A DNA stretch of 10,435 bases, taken from NCBI GenBank assembly GCA_002373715.1, contig DFLI01000088.1:30289-40723 (forward strand). The letters are read 5' to 3'. The notes beneath the pieces are model-generated. The model saw only the letters and a program-made list of their open reading frames with translations. It did no database searches and was not told the origin of the DNA. Within the stretch, counting starts at the first letter, position 1, and each line of letters begins with the position of its first letter. Positions 1-6,101 of this stretch are shown piece after piece. Origin of the DNA: Bacteroidales bacterium UBA3623. GTDB taxonomy: Bacteria; Bacteroidota; Bacteroidia; Bacteroidales; UBA932. Made by a program: the position numbers and the translations under genes.

Positions 1-1038
1 TCCGACAAGTATTTCCCGCTGGTATGTGATTTTCTGTTCCCGGATACGCCCGTGCAGGAAGTGGCGGTGCTGCTGGGCAGTTGCCGCACCGTGGAAGAAT
101 TCCAGATGCGGGTGATGTATAAAGTGATTTACGCCATCGCGGACAAAACCACCGACGGCCTTACCGTCTCCGGAATGGAGCGCCTGGATCCTGGTAAAGA
201 CTACCTCTTTGTTTCCAATCACCGGGATATCATGATGGACGCAGGCTTCCTGCAGGTGCTGCTGAGCGACGCGGGCCGCAGGACCTCTGAAATCACTTTT
301 GGAGCCAATCTGATGCAGGGTCAGATGGTGATTGACGTGGGGAAGAGCAACAAGATGTTCCGCATAGAAAGGCCCACTACAGTTACTTCGGCGCGAGATT
401 TCCTGCTCAAGAGCCAGTATGTTTCCAAGTATATCCGCTACGCCATTACCGAGAAGAAAGAGAGCGTGTGGATTGCCCAGCGAAACGGCCGCACCAAGGA
501 TGGAATAGACCTTACGGACCAGGGCATTATCAAGATGTTCTGCCTGTCCGGTGGGGAAGACCGCGTGCAGGCCCTGGACGAACTGAATATTGCGCCTCTC
601 TCTATTTCCTACGAATGGGAGCCTTGCGACGAACTGAAAGCGCTGGAACTGTATGCCAAGAGCTCCGGGCAGCCCTATATCAAAAAGCCGGGAGAAGACC
701 TGAACAGCATTCTGACGGGCATTACGCAGCCCAAGGGCCGTGTACATCTGGCCGTGTGCGAACCCATTCACAGAGAGGAACTGGAACCGTTCAACGACTA
801 CTCCAATCCGGACTTCAACAAGGCCGTGGCAGAACTGATAGATTCCCGCATCCGGCCTGCCTATCGGCTGTATCCCAACAACTACATTGCGGCCGATTTG
901 CTCAATGGCAAGCGCAGCCATTCCTACACCGATGCCGAGAAAGAGACGTTTGTCAAGCATGTTGACGAGATAACAAAAGAATATCCCTCTGAATTGAGAG
1001 ATATTCTTCTGCATATCTATGCTAATCCGGTAATGTAG
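1..1038 (+). CDS. Glycerolipid acyltransferase (PlsB/PlsC-like), 5' truncated by window edge
   Basis: The frame is open from base 1 to a TAG at 1036-1038, so the N-terminus lies outside the window; a GTG at 52 is internal and I do not take it as the start. 345 codons are visible. The product probably transfers an acyl chain to (lyso)glycerol-phosphate at the inner membrane. Evidence is the block SNHRDIMMDAGF (His codon at 220-222), which resembles the acyltransferase motif I, followed by GANLMQG, a FRIERP stretch and VWIAQRNGRTKDG, which fits the later substrate-binding and catalytic blocks. The His-to-second-Asp spacing is HX5D rather than the textbook HX4D; I recall the same HRDI form in Bacteroidales homologues but cannot check it here. 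No membrane segment is evident in the visible part. The gene converges with the lipid operon on the other strand. Whether it acylates glycerol-3-phosphate, lysophosphatidate or another lipid cannot be told from sequence. Confidence 0.8.
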   Translation, partial: SDKYFPLVCDFLFPDTPVQEVAVLLGSCRTVEEFQMRVMYKVIYAIADKTTDGLTVSGMERLDPGKDYLFVSNHRDIMMDAGFLQVLLSDAGRRTSEITFGANLMQGQMVIDVGKSNKMFRIERPTTVTSARDFLLKSQYVSKYIRYAITEKKESVWIAQRNGRTKDGIDLTDQGIIKMFCLSGGEDRVQALDELNIAPLSISYEWEPCDELKALELYAKSSGQPYIKKPGEDLNSILTGITQPKGRVHLAVCEPIHREELEPFNDYSNPDFNKAVAELIDSRIRPAYRLYPNNYIAADLLNGKRSHSYTDAEKETFVKHVDEITKEYPSELRDILLHIYANPVM

Positions 1039-1064
1039 AGATGGCCGGTCAAGCCGGCCATGAC
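1039..1064. repeat. REP-like palindrome A (8-bp perfect arms)
   Basis: Arms ATGGCCGG (1041-1048) and CCGGCCAT (1054-1061) enclose a 5-base loop. The flanks are ag on the left and gac on the right, the same flanks as the palindromes at 1104-1129 and 3042-3067. It starts directly after the TAG of the acyltransferase. A transcript would form a stable hairpin, so it may help end transcription, but no T-run follows and I do not call it an intrinsic terminator. Confidence 0.75.
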
Positions 1065-1105
1065 GATGACATAGCGTCAAGCCGGCCATGACGATGACAT
1101 AGCGT
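1050..1105. repeat. Tandem duplication of a 28-bp unit
   Basis: Two identical 28-base copies lie head to tail at 1050-1077 and 1078-1105. Each begins CAAGCCGGCCATGACGATGA and ends CATAGCGT. The first copy contains the right arm of palindrome A; the second repeats that arm without a left partner. Each copy also contains a 5-bp inverted pair, TGACG and CGTCA. It lies in the gap between two convergent genes. Perfect identity suggests a recent duplication, probably by slippage. Confidence 0.9.
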
Positions 1106-1129
1106 CATGCCCGACGTGATCGGGCATCT
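1104..1129. repeat. REP-like palindrome B (8-bp perfect arms), overlapping a stop codon
   Basis: Arms ATGCCCGA (1107-1114) and TCGGGCAT (1120-1127) enclose CGTGA. The flanks are gtc and ct, the reverse orientation of palindrome A. The terminal ct forms two bases of the TAG stop codon (1128-1130, minus strand) of the nucleoside kinase, so the element sits exactly at the end of that gene. It may also act as a hairpin at the 3' end of the operon transcript. Confidence 0.75.
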
Positions 1130-2783
1130 AGCCGCCGATGAATTCCCGTAACAGCGATGTTGCGGGAATTTCTTTATCCGGCACCGGCGTGAAGTAGTGG
1201 ATGAACTTCAGGAGGCGGTGGGCTTCGGCAAATTCCGGGCAGTTCTGCGGAACGCTGCGGAGGATGGGCTCGGCATGGTTCTTAAGCACGGCAAACTCAA
1301 TGAGATAGGCACTGTTGAACATAACGTCGGCCGTTTCCTGGAAGGGATAAATCCACTTCTGTTCTGCATTGAGCACGTTCTGCCAGTTGGAGATGGATTC
1401 GCGGGCCGTGAAGGCACCGGCGTTGTAGTCTCTTACAATGCGGCGCAGCAGACGGTTGTCGCTGGTTGGAATGCTGTTGTGGTCGTCCAGGAGGGTTCCG
1501 GTGAGCGTGTTGATGAAAATCTTGAACTTGGCGCTTTCCGGAATCTGGCTGGTGAGGCCGGGATTGAGGGCGTGAATGCCTTCTACAAGCAGAATGCGGC
1601 CGTCTCCCAGCTTGAGCTTCTTACCATTGTATTCCCGCAGACCGGTTACGAAATTGAATTCCGGTACCGACACCTCTTCTCCGGCGATGAGCTTCATGAT
1701 GTCGCTCTCCATGAGGGCATGGTCTACCGTTTCGAAATTATCGAAATCGTAGGAGCCGTCGGGGAATTTGGGCGTTTCTACGCGGTTCACGAAATAGTCG
1801 TCCGTGCTCACGGACATGGGGTGCAGGCCGCAGGCCTTCAGCTGGATGGAAAGACGCTTGCAGAAGGTGGTTTTACCGGAAGAGGAAGGGCCGGTGATAA
1901 GAACTACCTGCAAGGGAGTTTCACTGTGGTAGCGGCGGTCTATTTCCTCGGCAATCTGCACTATCTTCTTTTCCTGCAGGGCTTCTGCTATCTGGATGAG
2001 CTCGCTGGCACGGCCGCTCAGGAAGGCTTCATTTACGTCTCCCACCGTGTTCAGGCCCATGATGATGTTCCAGCGGAGGGCTTCCTTGAACATCTCGAAA
2101 GTCTTGGGCTGGTCCACAAAGGCGGCTATGCGGCTGGGGTCTTCGCGGGATGGCACCTGCAGGAGCACACCGTCATGGTAGGGGATAAGTCCCCATACCT
2201 TCAGATAGCCGGTGGAGGGCACCAATTTTCCGTAGTAATAATCGGCCGTATCTCCCAGCGTATAATAATCTGTGTAGGCTTCTCCGCTGGTTTCCAGGAG
2301 GCGCACCTTATCCTCAAAGCCTGCCTTCTTGAATTCCTTGATGGCCCTTTCCGTTTGCACGTCGTAGCGGTGGAAGGGGAGGTCCTTCTCTACCAGCTCT
2401 TTCATGCGGCCTTCTACCAGGGCAATGTCCTGAGGAGTGATTTCGGTGTCATCGGCCTTTCTGATATGGCAGAAATACCCGTGGGAAATGGGGTGCTCTA
2501 TGTACAGCTTACTTCCCGGCAAAACATCACAGGCGGCCTTGTACAGCAGGAAATACAGGGAACGGCAGTACACGCGCATGCCGCTGGGCTCCCGGGCGTC
2601 TATGAACTCGATGTCCTTGTTCTGGTACACCTTGAACTTGAGACCCTGAGACACATTGTTCACCTTGGCCGATACAATGGGGTAAGGGCCCTGGCACTTG
2701 AATTCGGTGAGCATCTGCGCAAGGGAAGTACCTTCGGGAAAGCGCTTGGTTTCCTGGGTATTCTTGCAAAAGACCTGGACCAT
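1128..2783 (-). CDS. TGS-domain nucleoside (uridine kinase-like) kinase
   Basis: 551 residues. It probably phosphorylates a nucleoside with ATP or GTP in the cytoplasm; the true substrate is not known. Three parts are visible: an N-terminal TGS-like domain (about 1-65), a region like the second additional domain of threonyl/alanyl-tRNA synthetases (about 75-225, with HPISH at 97-101), and a phosphoribulokinase/uridine kinase domain from about 290. The P-loop is GPSSSGKT (298-305), followed by STDDYF near 326-331, YDFDNFETVD near 345-354 and LLVEGIHALNP. This three-part layout and length match a known family found in Bacteroidota, Clostridia and Thermotoga. The second Cys/His pair of the synthetase editing site is not visible, so editing activity is unlikely. 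It is the last gene of the operon, 12 bases after acpP, and its link to lipid metabolism is unclear. The ATG start gives the family N-terminus; no Shine-Dalgarno precedes it. Confidence 0.88.
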   Translation of the reverse strand: MVQVFCKNTQETKRFPEGTSLAQMLTEFKCQGPYPIVSAKVNNVSQGLKFKVYQNKDIEFIDAREPSGMRVYCRSLYFLLYKAACDVLPGSKLYIEHPISHGYFCHIRKADDTEITPQDIALVEGRMKELVEKDLPFHRYDVQTERAIKEFKKAGFEDKVRLLETSGEAYTDYYTLGDTADYYYGKLVPSTGYLKVWGLIPYHDGVLLQVPSREDPSRIAAFVDQPKTFEMFKEALRWNIIMGLNTVGDVNEAFLSGRASELIQIAEALQEKKIVQIAEEIDRRYHSETPLQVVLITGPSSSGKTTFCKRLSIQLKACGLHPMSVSTDDYFVNRVETPKFPDGSYDFDNFETVDHALMESDIMKLIAGEEVSVPEFNFVTGLREYNGKKLKLGDGRILLVEGIHALNPGLTSQIPESAKFKIFINTLTGTLLDDHNSIPTSDNRLLRRIVRDYNAGAFTARESISNWQNVLNAEQKWIYPFQETADVMFNSAYLIEFAVLKNHAEPILRSVPQNCPEFAEAHRLLKFIHYFTPVPDKEIPATSLLREFIGG

Positions 2784-2795
2784 GACGGATGAATC

Positions 2796-3029
2796 TTACA
2801 GTTTAACTTCTTGCTTCTCAAGATAGGTAACCACGTCACCTACCGTTTCGAATTTGGCCAGTTCCTGGTCTGGAATCACAATGCCGTACTGGTCTTCAAT
2901 TCTCATCAGAAGCTGGAGGATATCCAGAGAATCGGCCCCCAGGTCTTTCTTGATGAGGGAATTCATGGTAATAGTGGACGGATCTTTGCGAAGCTGCTTC
3001 GCCAGGATGGTTTGTACTTTTTCAAACAT
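2796..3029 (-). CDS. acpP: Acyl carrier protein
   Basis: 77 residues, the normal length for the family. It carries acyl chains as thioesters on a phosphopantetheine arm for fatty acid and phospholipid synthesis. The attachment motif GADSLDILQLL is intact, with the modified serine at residue 34. The protein is acidic in helices II and III (EDQYGIVIPDQELAKF), as in type II carrier proteins. It lies between plsX and the nucleoside kinase, so it can supply or receive the acyl chain that PlsX exchanges with acyl phosphate. No fabF or fabD is adjacent, so this may be a second, dedicated carrier rather than the only housekeeping ACP; that is an inference. The start is the only good ATG, and its leader contains palindrome C. 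Confidence 0.95.
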   Translation of the reverse strand: MFEKVQTILAKQLRKDPSTITMNSLIKKDLGADSLDILQLLMRIEDQYGIVIPDQELAKFETVGDVVTYLEKQEVKL

Positions 3030-3041
3030 AAAGTATTGTTT

Positions 3042-3067
3042 AGATGCCCGGTTAAACCGGGCATGAC
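3042..3067. repeat. REP-like palindrome C (9-bp perfect arms) between plsX and acpP
   Basis: Arms ATGCCCGGT (3044-3052) and ACCGGGCAT (3056-3064) enclose TAA, with ag and gac flanks as in palindrome A. It fills most of the 39-base gap and ends one base before the plsX stop codon (3069-3071). In RNA it would be a strong hairpin 13 bases or more ahead of the acpP start. It could therefore alter acpP expression relative to plsX by stabilising the 5' end after cleavage or by partial termination. There is no T-run, so full termination is unlikely. Confidence 0.8.
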
Positions 3068-3068
3068 G

Positions 3069-4088
3069 TTATTCTTCGTAATGTTCGTATTTGGCTATTT
3101 CGGCCTCAATCTTGCCGGAAAGACGGGAGGTTTCCATCTTGTAGGCCTGTTCTATGCACTTTTCTACAGCGGTGGCGTTGGAGGAGCCGTGGCCCTTTAC
3201 CACCACCTTGGAGGTGCCCAGAAGTACGCTGCCGCCATAGTTCTGGTAGTTCATGAAGTCTTTCATGTCGGCAAACATTTGCTTCATCAGAAGGGCGCCC
3301 ATCTTGTAGAGCGTGCGGCTGAAAATCTCTTTCTTGAGCTTTTTCAGGAGCTCCAGGGCGGTTCCTTCGGTGGTTTTCACCAGCACGTTGCCGGAGAAGC
3401 CATCGGCCACCACCACATTGTAATTGCCGGAGAGGAGGTCCCGGCTTTCCATGTTGCCCACGAAGTTCAGGCCTTCGGTTTCCTGCAACAATTTATAGGC
3501 CTCCTGACGGGTTTCGTCGCCCTTCTCGGCCTCTTTTCCCACGTTCAAGAGCGCTACGCGAGGGCTTTTCACCTCGTACACGTTCTCCATATAAAGGGAA
3601 GCCATAATAGCAAACTGGCGCAGATGGGCCGATGTTACCTCTACGTTGGCGCCGCTGTCGCAGACGCCCACAAGGCCGCCGTCCATGGTGGGAAGGATGG
3701 GGCAGAAGGCCGGGCGGATAACGCCGGGAATGCGGCCCAGGCGCACCAGGGCGCCGGTTACCAGCGCTCCGGTGGAGCCGGTGGATACCATAGCCGCAAT
3801 GTCCTCTCTGTCCCGCAGCAGGATAATGCCTTTCATCATGGAAGAATTGCGCTTGAGGCGCACCACATCCGTGGGTTTCTCGTCGCAGCCAATGACCTCC
3901 GGGGCATGTACAATCTCCAGCCGGGCGCTGTCATAGGCCTTGCCTTCCAGCTCCTTCTTGAGGATTTCCTCGTCTCCGCAGAGCATCACATATAGCTCGG
4001 GATTCTTTGCCATGGCGGCCAGGGCGCCTTCTACGGGTGCCTGAGGGCAGTGGTCTCCGCCGAAACAGTCAATTAATATTTTAATCAT
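3069..4088 (-). CDS. plsX: Phosphate acyltransferase PlsX
   Basis: 339 residues, full length for PlsX. The enzyme reversibly converts acyl-ACP and phosphate to acyl phosphate, the donor for PlsY, and in Fak-containing bacteria it also runs backwards to load salvaged fatty acid onto ACP. Family blocks are all visible: N-terminal IDCFGGDHCP (6-15), VSTGSTGALVTGAL (101-114), CDSGANVEV (143-151), LLNVGKEAEKGDE (180-192) and VADGFSGNVLVKTTEGT (227-243). The N-terminal block reads CFGGD where common PlsX proteins have AMGGD or IMGGD, so this is a somewhat divergent branch, closer in my recollection to clostridial versions. It is a peripheral membrane enzyme in characterised cases. It starts 11 bases after the GNAT gene and is followed by acpP, its substrate carrier. 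Confidence 0.95.
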   Translation of the reverse strand: MIKILIDCFGGDHCPQAPVEGALAAMAKNPELYVMLCGDEEILKKELEGKAYDSARLEIVHAPEVIGCDEKPTDVVRLKRNSSMMKGIILLRDREDIAAMVSTGSTGALVTGALVRLGRIPGVIRPAFCPILPTMDGGLVGVCDSGANVEVTSAHLRQFAIMASLYMENVYEVKSPRVALLNVGKEAEKGDETRQEAYKLLQETEGLNFVGNMESRDLLSGNYNVVVADGFSGNVLVKTTEGTALELLKKLKKEIFSRTLYKMGALLMKQMFADMKDFMNYQNYGGSVLLGTSKVVVKGHGSSNATAVEKCIEQAYKMETSRLSGKIEAEIAKYEHYEE

Positions 4089-4094
4089 ACTCTA

Positions 4095-4110
4095 TGCGCT
4101 CAGAATGACA
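4095..4110 (-). repeat. Fragment of a TGTCATTCTGAGCGCA-type intergenic repeat
   Basis: Read on the minus strand these 16 bases are TGTCATTCTGAGCGCA. I recognise this as the start of a palindromic repeat that is scattered between genes in many bacterial genomes. Only one end is present and no matching arm follows. It spans the stop codon of the GNAT gene: CTGTCATTCTGA encodes its last residues LSF and the TGA. The shared TGTCAT start links it loosely to palindromes A to C. Recognition is from memory, so confidence is moderate. Confidence 0.45.
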
Positions 4111-5233
4111 GTTTTTTAACGTAAGCTCTGAAGCGTTTGCATTCTTCACTCTTGAAACGGCGCCACTGGTTCAGGATGGCGTAATTGTTTTCCAGGTTCA
4201 GGTTGGTATCGGCCCACTTGACGCGAGCGTTGTCTCTGAGCATCTTCATGATGGACAGGCTCAGAGCGCCGGAAATGCCTCGGTTCAAGTATTCCGGGTC
4301 CACTCCCACCAGACACAGATCCAGGATATTGGGGTTCTTGATGTAGTACAGAAGCTTCATGAGGGTGAGCGGCGTGTATTTGCCGCGGGTGCCCACAAGA
4401 GCCGGAGCCAGACCGGGGAAGGAGAGGCCGAAGCACACTATCTTCTCGTTTTCATCCAGGATCACAGCCGTAAACTTGGGGTTGATGACCATGGCAAAGT
4501 TCTCCAGGATGAGCCTGCGCATGCCCTCTGTAAAGGGGACGGTACCGTAAAGGCCCTCGTAGGAGGTGTCCAGGAGGTCAAAGATGCCTTGGGCATATTT
4601 CTTCAGCAGCTGCGGACCGCTCTTGGCCGTGCCGTAATGCAGTTTGTAACGCTTGAAAATGAAGGCTACCACCTGCTCCAGTTCATCCATGGCTTCCTGA
4701 CTTTCAGGACCGTACAGACGGCTGGCGGTCCAGTCAATTTCCTTGGCATAACCCAAGGCTACTACATGCTCCTTGTAATAGGAAAAGTTGTAGTTCTGCT
4801 CAAAGGTAGAGGGCTCCTCAAAGCCATCCACCAGCATGCCTTCGCGCTCCAGGTCTGAGAAATTGAGCGGGCCCACCATGGTGTCCATGCCCTTGGAACG
4901 GGCCCAGTTTTCGGCTGCGGCAAAGAGGGCCTTGGATACTTCCAAATCCTCTATGGCGTCGAAACGGCAGAATCGGCAACGCTTTTCCTTATTCTTGGCG
5001 TTGGCGTCCTTCTGGATGATGGCCTGGATGCGGCCGGCTATTTTGCCGTCCTTATAGGCCACAAAGCACGTCCATTCGCAGCTGTCATTGTACACGAAGT
5101 CTTTCCCGAACATCTTCTTCTCGTCGGAATACAGCGGCGGAACGAAGTACGGGTTGCCTTTGTACAAATCCAGCGCAAAGTTCAGGAACTGCCTTTGCTG
5201 CTGTTTGGTCTTGACTTCTTGGACTTCAATCAT
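4100..5233 (-). CDS. GNAT-fold protein of unknown function (YghO-like)
   Basis: 377 residues. I recognise the family (GNAT-like proteins starting with LDLYKGNPYFVPPL, residues 21-34) but no established reaction. Visible features are a CRFC cluster (86-89), the block MVGPLNFSDLEREGMLVDGF (119-138), an aromatic stretch NYNFSYYKEH (147-156), and a C-terminal acyl-CoA-binding-like loop VGVDPEYLNRGISGAL (309-324) followed by ADTNLNLENNYAILNQW (341-357), which fits the GNAT core. No signal peptide or membrane helix is evident, so it is probably cytoplasmic. It lies one base after the DegV gene and 11 bases before plsX. The position suggests it acts on an acyl-CoA, acyl-ACP or acyl-phosphate substrate or modifies a partner; that is inference only. 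The last three residues are encoded by a repeat fragment. Confidence 0.8.
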   Translation of the reverse strand: MIEVQEVKTKQQQRQFLNFALDLYKGNPYFVPPLYSDEKKMFGKDFVYNDSCEWTCFVAYKDGKIAGRIQAIIQKDANAKNKEKRCRFCRFDAIEDLEVSKALFAAAENWARSKGMDTMVGPLNFSDLEREGMLVDGFEEPSTFEQNYNFSYYKEHVVALGYAKEIDWTASRLYGPESQEAMDELEQVVAFIFKRYKLHYGTAKSGPQLLKKYAQGIFDLLDTSYEGLYGTVPFTEGMRRLILENFAMVINPKFTAVILDENEKIVCFGLSFPGLAPALVGTRGKYTPLTLMKLLYYIKNPNILDLCLVGVDPEYLNRGISGALSLSIMKMLRDNARVKWADTNLNLENNYAILNQWRRFKSEECKRFRAYVKKLSF

Positions 5234-5234
5234 A

Positions 5235-6101
5235 TTATCTGTTCTTGGCGTGGAAGCATACTCCTACGCCGTTAGGACCGCAGTGGCTGCCGGCGGTGGG
5301 GTTCACGTCCACATATACTATGTTCTGCTTGCCGAAGCGCTCCTCAATCTGACGGCCAACTTCCCGGGCAATCTCGGGAGCGTCGGTGTGGCCGATGCAA
5401 ATGCGGTGCTTCTCAATGTCTTCTCCCAGCTCGGCCACCTTGTCTACCAGGGCCTTGATGGCGTTGGGTCGGCCTTTCACAGTGCCGATAGACTCCATCT
5501 TGCCGGCCTGGCTCATGTGGATGAGCGGGCGCACGCCGATGAGGGTTCCCATGGTGGCAGCCAGGCCGCTTACACGTCCGCTGCGGCGGAAGAACTTGAG
5601 GTCATCGGCAAAGAAGTACATGGCGAATTTATCTACTTCCACCTTGGCCCAATCCAGGATTTCGTCAAGCGTTTTGCCGGCCTTCACCATGTCTCCCACC
5701 TCACGCACGATGGCGTAGCTGATGGTGGTGATGCCCTTGGTGTCAATTTCTTCGAAGCGGGCAGCCGGGAACTGTTTCTTCAGGTCGGCAATAGCCTGAT
5801 CCATGGCGTCGAAGGTGTTGGTCATGGCACGGGAGAAGTGTACGTACAGAATCTCGTTTCCGGCAGCAAAATCCCGGATGAAGTAATTCTTGTACTGATC
5901 CTTGGAAATGGCACTGGTGGTGGGGAGTACGCCGCCGCGAAGAGTGTCATAGAAGGCGTGGGCGTCAAACTCCTTGAAGTCTACGTAAGGGTAGGTGGTT
6001 TTCGCATCAATGCTGTAGGGCATGGAGATGAGCGTGTAACCGTATTCGGCCGCCACGGCGGGTGTAATATCGGTATCGGTGTCGGTGTAGATTTTTAGCA
6101 T
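5235..6101 (-). CDS. fakB: DegV-family fatty acid-binding protein (FakB type)
   Basis: 288 residues, full length. DegV/FakB proteins hold a free fatty acid and present its carboxylate to FakA for phosphorylation. Family marks are the N-terminal YTDTDTDITP (5-14), PTTSAISKDQY (60-70), a RRSGRVSGLAATMGTLIGVRPL segment (172-193), the KGRPNAIKAL block (209-218), IGHTDAPEIA (236-244) and a C-terminal GSHCGPNGVG (271-280) with the conserved His at 273. The loop that is usually SSGLSGT reads SRAMTNT (90-96), with Arg in place of the second Ser and Asn in place of Gly; this may change ligand preference. The ATG lies inside the end of fakA (7-base overlap), which points to translational coupling and supports the kinase partnership. 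FakB identity rests on family plus context; the ligand is not known. Confidence 0.88.
   Translation of the reverse strand: MLKIYTDTDTDITPAVAAEYGYTLISMPYSIDAKTTYPYVDFKEFDAHAFYDTLRGGVLPTTSAISKDQYKNYFIRDFAAGNEILYVHFSRAMTNTFDAMDQAIADLKKQFPAARFEEIDTKGITTISYAIVREVGDMVKAGKTLDEILDWAKVEVDKFAMYFFADDLKFFRRSGRVSGLAATMGTLIGVRPLIHMSQAGKMESIGTVKGRPNAIKALVDKVAELGEDIEKHRICIGHTDAPEIAREVGRQIEERFGKQNIVYVDVNPTAGSHCGPNGVGVCFHAKNR

Noticed and set aside
468..965. 165-codon frame inside the acyltransferase gene
   Set aside because: Same-strand shifted frame in a conserved gene; Arg/Pro-rich translation with no homology I can recognise.
1041..1127. Intrinsic terminators for the two convergent genes
   Set aside because: The hairpins are strong but no U-run follows on either strand; they fit a repeat family better, though a role in 3'-end formation remains possible.
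1197..2792. 531-codon open frame on the + strand opposite the nucleoside kinase
   Set aside because: It is the antisense image of a well supported gene; its translation shows no recognisable family, and the codon pattern of the kinase leaves this frame open.
2811..3995. 394-codon open frame on the + strand opposite acpP and plsX
   Set aside because: It runs antisense through two clear genes and the palindrome between them, with no domain signal.
5088..6098. 336-codon open frame on the + strand opposite the GNAT and degV genes
   Set aside because: Antisense to conserved DegV motifs and crossing a gene junction; no family resemblance.
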